From contig DASQOR010000065.1 in NCBI GenBank assembly GCA_035644395.1, positions 70,163-134,162 of the forward strand: a stretch of DNA of 64,000 nt, given 5' to 3'. Made by a program: the position numbers and the translations under genes. Shown piece by piece: positions 1 through 8,570 of the stretch; the stretch's first letter is position 1, and every line of letters starts with the position of its first letter. This DNA is from JBGPLJ01 sp035644395 (GTDB taxonomy: Bacteria > Pseudomonadota > Gammaproteobacteria > Steroidobacterales > Steroidobacteraceae). The notes under the pieces are model-generated. The model saw nothing but the letters and a program-made list of their open reading frames with translations, was not told the DNA's origin and did not search any database.

Positions 1-2
1 AG

Positions 3-776
<774 letters not shown>

Positions 777-777
777 C

Positions 778-1986
778 ATGCGCGCTGACGTCGTCATCGC
801 GGGCGGGGGGATGATCGGGGCGAGTCTCGCGGTTGCGCTCGCGCCGCTCGGGCTCAAGGTGGCGCTCGTCGAGAGCGCGCCGCTTGGATCGGAGGCGCAG
901 CCCAGTTTCGATGAGCGCACCACGGCGCTCTCGAACGGCAGCCGGCGCATCTACGAAAGTATCGGTATCTGGCGGTCGGTGGCGCAGGAAGCGACCGCCA
1001 TCCGCCGCATTCATATCTCCGACCGCGGCCGGTTCGGATTCGCGCGCATCGACGCCGGTGAACAGGGCGTCGCGGCACTCGGTTACGTGCTCGCGAACCG
1101 GGCGCTCGGCACGGCACTGTGGGACCGGCTGACGGCCGATGGCAATCTCACCGTGCTGTGCCCGGCAACGGCCACCGGCCTCGCGAAGGCGCCCGATGCG
1201 TTGACCCTCGAGGTCGGGCAGGCCAATGGAGCCGCGCGCATCGACTGCAGCCTGCTGGTCGCGGCCGACGGCGCGCATTCCTCGATCCGCCAGGCGCTCG
1301 GCATCGAGGCGACCACCTGGGATTACGACCAGGTCGCCGTCATCACGAACGTGCTCGCCCGGAAATTTCACGATCACGTCGCCTACGAACGCTTCACGCC
1401 GAATGGCCCGATCGCCCTGCTGCCCATGAGCGAAGGGCGCTGCACCGTGGTCTGGACGCTCGCTCCCGAGCGCGCCGAGCAGGTGTTGGCGCTGCCCGAC
1501 GAAGAATTCCTGCGCGCGCTGCAGGCGGCCTTCGGCATGCGACTCGGCCGCCTGACGCGCGTCGGCCGCAGGCATTCTTACCCGCTTGCACTGACGCGCG
1601 CAGACGAGCAAGTCGCCGATCGGGTGGTGATCATCGGCAACGCTGCGCAGGGCCTGCATCCGATCGCGGGCCAGGGATTCAACCTGGGGTTGCGCGATGT
1701 CGCGACCCTCGCCGAACTCATCGCCGGGCATCGCGCAGACCTCGGTTCGCCCGCGATGCTCGAGCGTTACCGCGACTGGCGGCGTTCGGACCGGCGCTCG
1801 GTCGTCGCCTTCACCGACGGCCTGGTGCGGCTCTTCGGCAATCCGCTTGCGGGCGTGAAGCTCGCGCGCAATCTCGGATTGCTCGCGTTCGACCTGATGC
1901 CGCCCGCGAAGGATGCGCTCAGCCGCCTCAGCATGGGCGTCAGCGGGCGCTTGCCGAAGCTCGCCCGCGGGCTGCCACTGCAGTGA
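778..1986 (+). CDS. ubiH: 2-octaprenyl-6-methoxyphenol hydroxylase (UbiH family)
   Basis: An FAD-dependent monooxygenase that hydroxylates the aromatic ring during ubiquinone synthesis. The 402-residue product begins with a Rossmann dinucleotide motif (IAGGGMIGAS, residues 7-16), carries the DG motif around ADGAHSS, and near residue 285 has the second FAD/substrate signature (GNAAQGLHPIAGQGFNLGL). Length is normal for the UbiH/COQ6 family. The ATG follows the pepP stop by one base and the stop overlaps the next GTG, so the three genes are almost certainly co-transcribed. UbiH is preferred over its paralogues because of its place directly after pepP. Confidence 0.92.
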   Translation: MRADVVIAGGGMIGASLAVALAPLGLKVALVESAPLGSEAQPSFDERTTALSNGSRRIYESIGIWRSVAQEATAIRRIHISDRGRFGFARIDAGEQGVAALGYVLANRALGTALWDRLTADGNLTVLCPATATGLAKAPDALTLEVGQANGAARIDCSLLVAADGAHSSIRQALGIEATTWDYDQVAVITNVLARKFHDHVAYERFTPNGPIALLPMSEGRCTVVWTLAPERAEQVLALPDEEFLRALQAAFGMRLGRLTRVGRRHSYPLALTRADEQVADRVVIIGNAAQGLHPIAGQGFNLGLRDVATLAELIAGHRADLGSPAMLERYRDWRRSDRRSVVAFTDGLVRLFGNPLAGVKLARNLGLLAFDLMPPAKDALSRLSMGVSGRLPKLARGLPLQ

Positions 1987-3206
1987 AGACCGACTTCGAC
2001 ATCGTCATCGCCGGGGCCGGGATGGTCGGCGCCTGCGCGGCGACACTCCTTGCGAAGACTCCGATCTGCCCGGCAAGCCGCATTGCGCTGATCGATGCGA
2101 AGCCACCCGCGCCGGCGCGCACCGATGTCGACATCGACCTCAGGGTGTCTGCCATCTCGCGCGGGTCCGAGCGCATCCTCGCAGCCTGTGGCGTCCGCGA
2201 TGCCGTGCTCTCCGATCGCAGCCATCCCTACCAGCGCATGCAGGTCTGGGACGCGAGCTCCGCACCCGACGGCGGCGGCGTCCTGAAATTCGACGCCGCG
2301 GAGGTCGGCGAGCCGAACCTCGGCTACATCGTCGAAAACCGCTGGCTGCAATGGCATCTGTTCGAGGCCGCCGTGCGGTCGGGCGTCACGGTGTTTCGCC
2401 AGGCCGTCACGGCGCTCGATCTCGGCGATGCGCAGGCCACCGTCACTCTTGCCGAGGGCCGCAGCCTGTCCGCGGCCCTCGTGATCGGCGCGGATGGCGC
2501 CGATTCACCCTTGCGCGAGTTCGCCGGCATTGAAACGAAAGGCTGGGGCTACGCGCAGGAAGCGCTCGTCAGCCATATCCGCACGGAGCTCGCGCATGCC
2601 GACACCGCGCGGCAGCGATTCCTCGAATCGGGGCCGATCGCGCTGCTGCCGCTCGCGGATGGGCGCTCCTCCATCGTCTGGTCGACGACGCCGGAACAGG
2701 CGGAGGCGATGCGCGAGATCGACGCCGACGACTTCGCGCGGGCGATCGAGCAGGCGACCGATGGCGTGCTCGGGTCGGTGACGCTCGCCGCGCCGCGCGC
2801 GAGCTTTCCACTGCGGCTCGCGCACGCGATCGACTACACGCGGCCGCGATTCGTGCTGATCGGCGATGCGGCCCATGCCGTGCATCCGCTCGCGGGGCTC
2901 GGCGTGAACCTCGGGTTTCTCGATGCCGCCGCCCTGACGGAAACGCTCGTCGATGCGCGCGCTGCGGGAGCCGAGCTCGGCGACCTGAAGCCGCTGCGCC
3001 GCTATGAGCGCTGGCGCAAGAGCGAGAATCTCGCGGCGATGGGCATGCTGGATGGTATCAACCGGCTCTTCTCGAATGGCAACCCCGCTCTATCGGGGCT
3101 GCGCCGCGCCGGCCTCGGCGCCGTCAACCAGCTCGGTCCCGTCAAGAACTTCTTCATCCGCCGCGCTCTCGGCACCGCGGGCGAGCTGCCTCGCGCCGCG
3201 AAATAG
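1983..3206 (+). CDS. UbiH/UbiF/VisC-family FAD hydroxylase, second ubiquinone hydroxylase
   Basis: A second flavin hydroxylase of the COQ6/UbiH family, 407 residues, probably acting at another ring carbon in ubiquinone synthesis. It has an N-terminal GAGMVGA FAD motif, the GADGADS motif mid-protein and the C-terminal GDAAHAVHPLAGLGVNLG signature. I place the start at the GTG that overlaps the ubiH stop (GTGA). The frame is open further upstream, but that stretch is only an out-of-frame reading of ubiH. By position this corresponds to visC/ubiI of enterobacteria. Sequence alone does not let me separate UbiI from UbiF, so no symbol is given. Confidence 0.88.
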   Translation: MKTDFDIVIAGAGMVGACAATLLAKTPICPASRIALIDAKPPAPARTDVDIDLRVSAISRGSERILAACGVRDAVLSDRSHPYQRMQVWDASSAPDGGGVLKFDAAEVGEPNLGYIVENRWLQWHLFEAAVRSGVTVFRQAVTALDLGDAQATVTLAEGRSLSAALVIGADGADSPLREFAGIETKGWGYAQEALVSHIRTELAHADTARQRFLESGPIALLPLADGRSSIVWSTTPEQAEAMREIDADDFARAIEQATDGVLGSVTLAAPRASFPLRLAHAIDYTRPRFVLIGDAAHAVHPLAGLGVNLGFLDAAALTETLVDARAAGAELGDLKPLRRYERWRKSENLAAMGMLDGINRLFSNGNPALSGLRRAGLGAVNQLGPVKNFFIRRALGTAGELPRAAK

Positions 3207-3217
3207 GGCGGCGTCCG

Positions 3218-3299
3218 CCAATTTTCCCGGCGGGTACCGGGAGGTGCCGTGGCGCCGGCCGCCGCCACGGCACCTCCCGGTACCCGCCGGGAAAATTGG
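3218..3299. repeat. Perfect 37-bp inverted repeat between convergent genes
   Basis: Arms 3218-3254 and 3263-3299 are exact reverse complements around an 8-nt loop (3255-3262). The outer ends read CCAATTTTCCC and GGGAAAATTGG. It fills nearly the whole gap between the visC-like gene and the convergent PCD gene, so it could terminate both transcripts, although it is much longer than a normal intrinsic terminator and lacks a real T tract. It looks more like a REP/MITE-type hairpin element. It shares no clear sequence with the hairpins at 6875 and 17506. Confidence 0.85.
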
Positions 3300-3312
3300 G
3301 CAGGCCGCCGCT

Positions 3313-3648
3313 TTATTGCGCGAGCGCGTCGATTTTCGCGGCGCAGATGAAGTCGTTCTCCGAGAGGCCGCGGATGGCGTGCGTCGAGTAGCGGATGCGG
3401 CAGTAGTGGTAGCCGACCTCGAGATCCGGGTGGTGATCCTCGCGGTTTGCGATATGCGCCACGGCATTGACGAACGACATCGTGCGGTAGAAGTCCTTGA
3501 AGCTGAACTCGCGCCGTATCTCGGTGCTGGCGGCGTCGATCGACCAGCCGTCCTTCAGCTGCCGCAGCAGGCCCTGGGCGGTGCTCGCCGACAGGGCCGG
3601 CACGCCGCCCTCGCAAGGAACGCATTTCTTCGAGCTCAAATCGCTCAT
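3313..3648 (-). CDS. phhB: Pterin-4a-carbinolamine dehydratase
   Basis: A 111-residue cytosolic enzyme of the PCD/DCoH family, which dehydrates 4a-hydroxytetrahydropterin and so regenerates the pterin cofactor of aromatic hydroxylases. The family signature is clear: AHIANREDHHPDLEVGYHY contains the catalytic His pair, followed by STHAIRGLSENDF. Length is typical. The start overlaps the ispG stop by the ATGA pattern, so the two are translationally coupled. No phenylalanine hydroxylase gene lies nearby, so the physiological pterin enzyme is unknown. The symbol is by family analogy. Confidence 0.9.
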   Translation of the reverse strand: MSDLSSKKCVPCEGGVPALSASTAQGLLRQLKDGWSIDAASTEIRREFSFKDFYRTMSFVNAVAHIANREDHHPDLEVGYHYCRIRYSTHAIRGLSENDFICAAKIDALAQ

Positions 3649-4871
3649 GGCGGGGTCCTCCGCGTGTAGGTCTTCGCGACGTAGTCTTCGACCATCTGTT
3701 GGAATTCCTCGGCGATCCGCCCGCCCTTCAGCGTCACGGACTTCTCGCCATCGACATAGACAGGCGCAACCGGCCGTTCGCCGGTGCCCGGCAGGCTGAT
3801 GCCGAGATTCGCGTGCTTGCTCTCACCGGGTCCGTTCACGACGCAGCCCATTACCGCGACGGTCATGTCTTCAACGCCGGTGTAGCGCTCGCGCCATGCG
3901 GGCATCTGCCGGCGGATGTGCGACTGGATCTTCTGCGCGAGTTCCTGGAAATAGCTGCTGGTCGTGCGGCCGCAGCCGGGACAGGCGATGACCATCGGCA
4001 GGAACGCGCGCAGGCCCATGGTCTGCAGGATCTCCTGCGCGACGATGACCTCCTGCGTCCGGTCGCCGTTCGGCTCGGGCGTGAGCGAGACGCGAATCGT
4101 GTCGCCGATGCCCTCCTGCAGGAGGACCGCCATGGCGGCGGTCGATGCCACGATGCCCTTGGACCCCATGCCGGCTTCGGTGAGCCCGAGATGCAGCGGA
4201 TAGTCGCAGCGCCCGGCGAGCTTGCGGTACACCGCGATGAGATCCTGCACACCCGAGACTTTCGCGCTCACGATGATCTTGTCGTGCGGGAGGCCAAGCT
4301 CCTCGGCCCGGCGTGCGCTCGCGACGCCCGATTCGACGATGGCCGCGCGCATGACGTCGTTCGCGTCGAGCGGCTCGGGCGCCCGCGAATTCTCATCCAT
4401 CATCGTCGTCAGCAGATCCTGATCGAGGCTCCCCCAGTTGACGCCGATGCGCACCGGCTTCTGGAAGCGGCAGGCGACCTCGATCATCTCGGCGAACTGC
4501 GGATCGCGCTTGCTGCCGCGCCCGACATTGCCCGGATTGATGCGGTACTTCGCGAGGGCTTCGGCACACGCCGGGTGGGCCTTCAGGAGCTTGTGGCCGT
4601 TGAAGTGGAAATCGCCGATCAACGGCACGTTGACGCCGGACTGGTCGAGCCGCTCCCGGATCGCCGGCACCGCCGCCGCCGCCTCATCGGTATTGACCGT
4701 GATGCGCACGAGCTCGGAACCCGCCCGCGCCAGCGCCTTCACCTGGTTCGCCGTCGAATCGGCGTCCGCCGTGTCGGTGTTCGTCATCGACTGCACGACG
4801 ATCGGCGCGCCGCCGCCCACCGTCACCTGGGCGACGCGGACGGCAACGGTCTTGCGGCGGCAACTTGTCAT
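3645..4871 (-). CDS. ispG: 4-hydroxy-3-methylbut-2-enyl-diphosphate synthase (IspG/GcpE)
   Basis: IspG is the [4Fe-4S] enzyme that converts methylerythritol cyclodiphosphate to HMBPP in the non-mevalonate isoprenoid pathway. The 408-residue product starts its TIM barrel with VQSMTNTDTADADST near residue 26. It ends with the iron-sulphur domain, where the cluster cysteines are visible in ACPGCGRT and in MGCVVNGPGESKHA. Length matches the short proteobacterial form. It is the first gene of a two-gene minus-strand unit with phhB. The preceding DUF885 gene on the same strand ends only 14 bases upstream, so a longer operon is possible. Confidence 0.96.
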   Translation of the reverse strand: MTSCRRKTVAVRVAQVTVGGGAPIVVQSMTNTDTADADSTANQVKALARAGSELVRITVNTDEAAAAVPAIRERLDQSGVNVPLIGDFHFNGHKLLKAHPACAEALAKYRINPGNVGRGSKRDPQFAEMIEVACRFQKPVRIGVNWGSLDQDLLTTMMDENSRAPEPLDANDVMRAAIVESGVASARRAEELGLPHDKIIVSAKVSGVQDLIAVYRKLAGRCDYPLHLGLTEAGMGSKGIVASTAAMAVLLQEGIGDTIRVSLTPEPNGDRTQEVIVAQEILQTMGLRAFLPMVIACPGCGRTTSSYFQELAQKIQSHIRRQMPAWRERYTGVEDMTVAVMGCVVNGPGESKHANLGISLPGTGERPVAPVYVDGEKSVTLKGGRIAEEFQQMVEDYVAKTYTRRTPP

Positions 4872-4885
4872 GGACGCTTCCGGGC

Positions 4886-6649
4886 CTACTGCTTCGACGC
4901 GATCCAGTCGTGGACCGTGCGCTCGAGCACGTCGAGCGGTACGGCGCCGGTCGCGAGCACCGTGTCGTGGAATTCGCGGATGTCGAATCTCGCGCCGAGC
5001 TTCGCTTGCGCCTCTTCGCGCAGGCCGAGGATCCTGAGCTGGCCGATCTTGTAGGCGAGGGCCTGGCCGGGCGTGCCGATATAGCGATCGATCTCATTGA
5101 CGATGTCGGTCTCGGTCTTCGCGGCGTTCGCCTTGAAATAGTCGATCGCCTGCTGGCGCGTCCAGTGCCTGGAATGGATCCCGGTGTCGACGACGAGGCG
5201 CACCGCGCGCCACATCTCGTAGGTCAGCTGGCCGAACTTCGAATAGGGATCCGTGTAGAGGCCGAGCTGGTAGCCGAGGCTCTCGGAATAAAGGCCCCAG
5301 CCCTCGACGTAGGCCGTGTAGCTCGCGTTCTTGCGGAACTGCGGCATGTCGCCCATTTCGAGCTGCAACGCGATCTGCAGGTGATGGCCCGGCACGGCTT
5401 CGTGCACGGTCAGCACTTCCATTTCGTACTTCGGCCGCACTTCCGGCTTGTAGAGATTCACGTAGTAATAGCCCGGCCGCTTGCCGTCGTCCGACGGCTG
5501 ATTGTAGTAAGCGGTCGTGGTGTTCGGCGCGGAGGTCATCGGAATCGGCCGCACGCCGTATGGAGTGCGCGGGAGCTTGCCGAACAGCCTGGTCAGGTTC
5601 GGGTCGATGCGCTTGGCGGTCGCGAGATAGGCGTTGAAGAGTTCATCGCCCGTCTGGTAATAGAACTGCGGATCGGTGCGCAGGAAGTTCAGGAACTCAT
5701 CGAACGTTCCCTTGAAGCCGACCTCGGCGATCACCTTCACCATCTCGCCGTGGATGCGCGCGACCTCCTTGAGGCCGATCTCGTGGATCTCGTCGGGGGT
5801 GAGGTCGGTCGTCGTGTAGTACTTCGCGAGCGCGCGGTAGTACTCATCGCCCTTCGGCGTGTCCCAGATGCCGACCGACGCGCGGCACGCGGGCAGGTAG
5901 GATTTCTCGAAGGCCGTGCGCAATCGATGGATGGCGGGCAGCACGGAATTCCGGATCGTCGCGCGGGCTTGCGTGCTCAGCCGCCCGCGAGTGGCCGCAT
6001 CGAAGCTCTCCGGGTACTTGCGGAAGGGGTCGAAGTAGGGACTCTTCTCGGGATCAGCGACATCCTGCTGCGCGATCTGCGGCTGCATGCGCTCGCAGAG
6101 GATGCGCGGCAGCACGCGCTTCTCCTTCACGGCGAGCTTCCAGTTCGCGATGTGCTGGTCGACGAGCCCGCCGTACTTGCCGAGCCGCGCCAGCCAGTCT
6201 TCGTAGTCCTCGACCGACTGGAAGGGGAGGAAATCGGTGAATTCGTTCAGCGTGTGCACGCCGCCGCGGTGATCGTCGGCGTAGAGGAAAGCCCTGAACG
6301 GATACAGCGTCACGCGATCGCGGTACTCGTGCCGGAAGAGGTCGTAGTTCAGCTGATCCGCGGGCGTGAGTGCCGCGCGCTGGATCCCCTCGAGTTCCCT
6401 GAGCACGGCGAGGTCCGCCTGATGACTCTTCCCGGCGAAGGCGGGCGAGTCGTCCGGCAGTTCCCGGCTGTAGCGGTTGTCGCCCGTGTACGAGGCGTTG
6501 AGCGGGCCCTCGCGATGGTCGCGTTCGTATTCGCGGTCGAAGAGGCCATGCAGGTCGCCGGCGGCGTCCGCCAGGGCGGGGGCCGGAATAACGGCCGGGA
6601 GCGCCAGTAACAGGAGCGGGAGCAGGGCTTTCTGCAGGCGCGTTTGCAT
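4886..6649 (-). CDS. DUF885 family exported metallopeptidase-like protein
   Basis: A 587-residue DUF885 protein. These have an M32/M2-like helical fold and are predicted zinc peptidases. The ATG at 6649 gives a clean signal peptide (Leu/Ala-rich stretch ending around PALADA); the frame is open further upstream but that part crosses the glycine riboswitch and gcvT and is not coding. The zinc motif HEAVPGHH sits near residue 415 and the third-ligand motif VEGWGLYSE about 35 residues later, so the site appears intact. Likely periplasmic. The substrate is unknown. A paralogue with a changed motif lies at 41846-43477. Confidence 0.88.
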   Translation of the reverse strand: MQTRLQKALLPLLLLALPAVIPAPALADAAGDLHGLFDREYERDHREGPLNASYTGDNRYSRELPDDSPAFAGKSHQADLAVLRELEGIQRAALTPADQLNYDLFRHEYRDRVTLYPFRAFLYADDHRGGVHTLNEFTDFLPFQSVEDYEDWLARLGKYGGLVDQHIANWKLAVKEKRVLPRILCERMQPQIAQQDVADPEKSPYFDPFRKYPESFDAATRGRLSTQARATIRNSVLPAIHRLRTAFEKSYLPACRASVGIWDTPKGDEYYRALAKYYTTTDLTPDEIHEIGLKEVARIHGEMVKVIAEVGFKGTFDEFLNFLRTDPQFYYQTGDELFNAYLATAKRIDPNLTRLFGKLPRTPYGVRPIPMTSAPNTTTAYYNQPSDDGKRPGYYYVNLYKPEVRPKYEMEVLTVHEAVPGHHLQIALQLEMGDMPQFRKNASYTAYVEGWGLYSESLGYQLGLYTDPYSKFGQLTYEMWRAVRLVVDTGIHSRHWTRQQAIDYFKANAAKTETDIVNEIDRYIGTPGQALAYKIGQLRILGLREEAQAKLGARFDIREFHDTVLATGAVPLDVLERTVHDWIASKQ

Positions 6650-6712
6650 GACGATCAAGGCCTTATGGGCAAATGCGGGGCGGGGACAATAGCGCACACC
6701 GCTTTTGGCCGC

Positions 6713-6718
6713 TATCAT
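6713..6718 (+). promoter_or_regulatory. Possible -10 box for the gcv riboswitch transcript
   Basis: TATCAT lies about 25 bases upstream of the first riboswitch helix and is followed by a GC-rich discriminator (CCGCGC). I cannot find a convincing -35 hexamer at 16-18 bases. The placement fits a leader starting around 6725. Confidence 0.35.
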
Positions 6719-6743
6719 CCGCGCACCCGTCACAAGGCTCGAC

Positions 6744-6977
6744 CGGAGAGAGCTGATTCGGACCTCGTCCGAGCCAGCCGCCGAAGGCGCAACCCGCCCG
6801 GAAACGCTCAGGCAAAGAGAACGGCGAGATCTGACGGTCTCTGGAGAGCGGCTCAAAAGAGCCCACCGAAGGGGAGAAAAATGGGGACATTCCCGATTTC
6901 GCACACGGGTGTGCGGGTCGCGGCGAAATCGGGAATGTCCCCATTTTTCTAATCTCTCAGGTTCGAAGGACAGAGGG
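6744..6977 (+). promoter_or_regulatory. Tandem glycine riboswitch upstream of gcvT
   Basis: Two glycine aptamers in tandem. Aptamer 1 (about 6744-6835) has the conserved GGAGAG, GCCGAAGGCGCAA and GGAAACGCTCAGGCAAA blocks. Aptamer 2 (about 6838-6977) has CTCTGGAGAG, CACCGAAGGGG, AATCTCTCAGGTTC and GGACAGAGGGG; its P1 helix pairs CTCTG (6839-6843) with CAGAG (6971-6975). In other bacteria this RNA senses glycine and switches on the glycine cleavage operon, which fits the genes downstream. The unusual part is that the variable hairpin between CCGAAGGGG and AATCTCTCAGG is a perfect 28-bp inverted repeat (separate entry). All conserved core blocks on both sides are kept, so the RNA may still fold. 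Confidence 0.93.
6875..6950. repeat. Perfect 28-bp hairpin repeat lodged in riboswitch aptamer 2
   Basis: Arms 6875-6902 and 6923-6950 are exact reverse complements. The outer part reads AGAAAAATGGGGACATTCCC. The 20-nt middle contains a smaller palindrome (GCACACGGGTGTGC, 6901-6914) that competes with the base of the stem. It sits exactly where glycine riboswitches have a variable peripheral helix. The GGGGACA block near the end is shared with the hairpin at 17506-17586, which suggests a dispersed repeat family rather than a native riboswitch stem. Confidence 0.85.
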
Positions 6978-6978
6978 G

Positions 6979-7020
6979 CGGCCGATACCGGCAGGGTATC
7001 GGCCGTCCCTTTTTTCTTTT
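6979..7020 (+). terminator. Intrinsic terminator, expression platform of the glycine riboswitch
   Basis: An 11-bp perfect stem (6979-6989 with 6995-7005, CGGCCGATACC) with a 5-nt loop is followed by CCC and a long T tract (TTTTTTCTTTT). It begins right after the P1 helix of aptamer 2 and ends 16 bases before the gcvT start. This is the expected place for a transcription-terminating expression platform that glycine binding would disable. Confidence 0.88.
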
Positions 7021-7036
7021 CTGACGGCAGGTAACG

Positions 7037-8128
7037 ATGGCATTGCGCACGCCTCTCTATCAATCGCACGTCGATCGCGGCGCCCGCATGGTCGACTTCG
7101 GCGGCTGGGACATGCCGGTCAACTACGGATCGCAGATCGAGGAGCACCACGCGGTGCGGCGCGATGCCGGCATGTTCGACGTGTCGCACATGTGCGTGAT
7201 CGATCTCGAAGGCGCCGGCGTACGCGCGCTGCTCGAGCGCCTGCTTGCCAATGACGTCGACAAACTGCAGGCGCCGGGCAAGGCGCTCTACACCTGCATG
7301 CTGCTCGAGTCGGGCGGCATCATCGACGACCTCATCGTCTACTACCTCGGCGAGAGCTGGTTCCGGCTGGTCGTGAATGCGGGCACGCGCGACAAGGACA
7401 TCGCCTGGATCACGGCGCAGTCCCGCGCGTCCGGCGTCAGCGTGCGCGAGCGCAAGGACCTCGCGATGATCGCCGTGCAGGGTCCGAAGGCACGCGAGAA
7501 GGTCGCGGCGCTGCTCGGGCCCGCCGACGCTCCGCTTGCGATGGGCCTCGAGACTTTCTTCGGCGCCGATCTCAGCACGATGTTCGTAGGCCGCACCGGC
7601 TACACGGGGGAAGACGGTTTCGAGCTCGTGATCCCCGCGGTCAACGTCGTCGACTGGTGGCGCAAGCTCAGCACCGCGGGCATCGCCAGCTGCGGGCTCG
7701 GCGCGCGCGACACGCTCCGGCTCGAAGCCGGCATGAATCTCTACGGCAGCGACATGGACGAGTCGACGTCGCCGCTCGAGTCCGGGCTCTCCTGGACGGT
7801 CGCCCTCGGGCGCAAGGCTCGTGCCTTCGTCGGCCGTCCCGCGCTCGAAGCGCAGAAGGCGGCGGGCATCGGACGCAAACTCGTCGGCCTCGTGCTCGAG
7901 GATCGCGGGGTGCTGCGCGGGCACCAGCAAGTGCTGGCCGCCGGCGCCGGCGAAGGCGAGATCACCAGCGGCACGTTTTCACCGACGCTCGAGCGTTCCA
8001 TCGCGCTCGCCCGCGTGCCTTCGGCGACCGGCGAGCGCGTGCAGGTCGACATCCGCGGCAAGCTCCTGGCCGCCCGTGTCGTGCGCCCGCCCTTCGTGCG
8101 CAACGGCAAGAGCCTGCTCAGCTTCTAG
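7037..8128 (+). CDS. gcvT: Glycine cleavage system T protein (aminomethyltransferase)
   Basis: GcvT takes the aminomethyl group from lipoyl-GcvH, transfers the one-carbon unit to tetrahydrofolate and releases ammonia. The 363-residue product shows the typical N-terminal TPLYQSHVDRGARMVDFGGWDMPV block, the folate-binding region with the catalytic Asp around ANDVDKL, and the C-terminal GCV_T domain ending FVRNGKSL. Length is standard. The start is set by AGGTAACG just upstream. First gene of gcvT-gcvH-gcvPA-gcvPB, controlled by the riboswitch and terminator in its leader. Confidence 0.97.
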   Translation: MALRTPLYQSHVDRGARMVDFGGWDMPVNYGSQIEEHHAVRRDAGMFDVSHMCVIDLEGAGVRALLERLLANDVDKLQAPGKALYTCMLLESGGIIDDLIVYYLGESWFRLVVNAGTRDKDIAWITAQSRASGVSVRERKDLAMIAVQGPKAREKVAALLGPADAPLAMGLETFFGADLSTMFVGRTGYTGEDGFELVIPAVNVVDWWRKLSTAGIASCGLGARDTLRLEAGMNLYGSDMDESTSPLESGLSWTVALGRKARAFVGRPALEAQKAAGIGRKLVGLVLEDRGVLRGHQQVLAAGAGEGEITSGTFSPTLERSIALARVPSATGERVQVDIRGKLLAARVVRPPFVRNGKSLLSF

Positions 8129-8152
8129 CATTCCACTCCCGCGAGGCCTCCC

Positions 8153-8548
8153 ATGAGCAATGTCCCGACCGACCTGAAGTTCACCAAGTCCCACGAATGG
8201 ATCCGCGTGCTGCCGGAAGGCATCGCGGAGATCGGCATCACCGAGCACGCACAGCAGGCGCTCGGCGATCTCGTGTTCGTCGAGGTGCCGGAATCGGGCC
8301 GCGAGGTGTCGGCGGGCGACGCCAGTGCCGTGGTCGAATCCGTCAAGGCGGCATCGGACGTGTACGCGCCGGTATCCGGCGAAGTGGTCGAGGGGAACGC
8401 GGCCCTCGCGGAGACGCCCGAGCTCATCAACCAGGACCCCTACGGGTCCGGATGGCTCATGCGCATCCGGTTTTCCAACTCCGCCGAGCTCGACTCGCTC
8501 CTCGACGCCCGCGCGTACGAAGAGCAGCTCGCGGGCGAAGCGCACTAG
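8153..8548 (+). CDS. gcvH: Glycine cleavage system H protein (lipoyl carrier)
   Basis: A 131-residue lipoyl carrier that shuttles the aminomethyl group between P, T and L proteins. The lipoylation site is Lys65 in VVESVKAASDVYAPVSG, the standard context. Start, KFTKSHEWIRV block and C-terminal helix all match the family. It lies 24 bases after gcvT in the same operon. No gcvL (dihydrolipoamide dehydrogenase) is present in the window, so that subunit must come from elsewhere. Confidence 0.97.
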   Translation: MSNVPTDLKFTKSHEWIRVLPEGIAEIGITEHAQQALGDLVFVEVPESGREVSAGDASAVVESVKAASDVYAPVSGEVVEGNAALAETPELINQDPYGSGWLMRIRFSNSAELDSLLDARAYEEQLAGEAH

Positions 8549-8570
8549 CAACAGCCAGGATCGCACCGCC

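Noticed and set aside
3699..6610. Long plus-strand open frames opposite ispG and the DUF885 gene
   Set aside because: Antisense shadows caused by third-position G/C; the opposite strand has convincing families.
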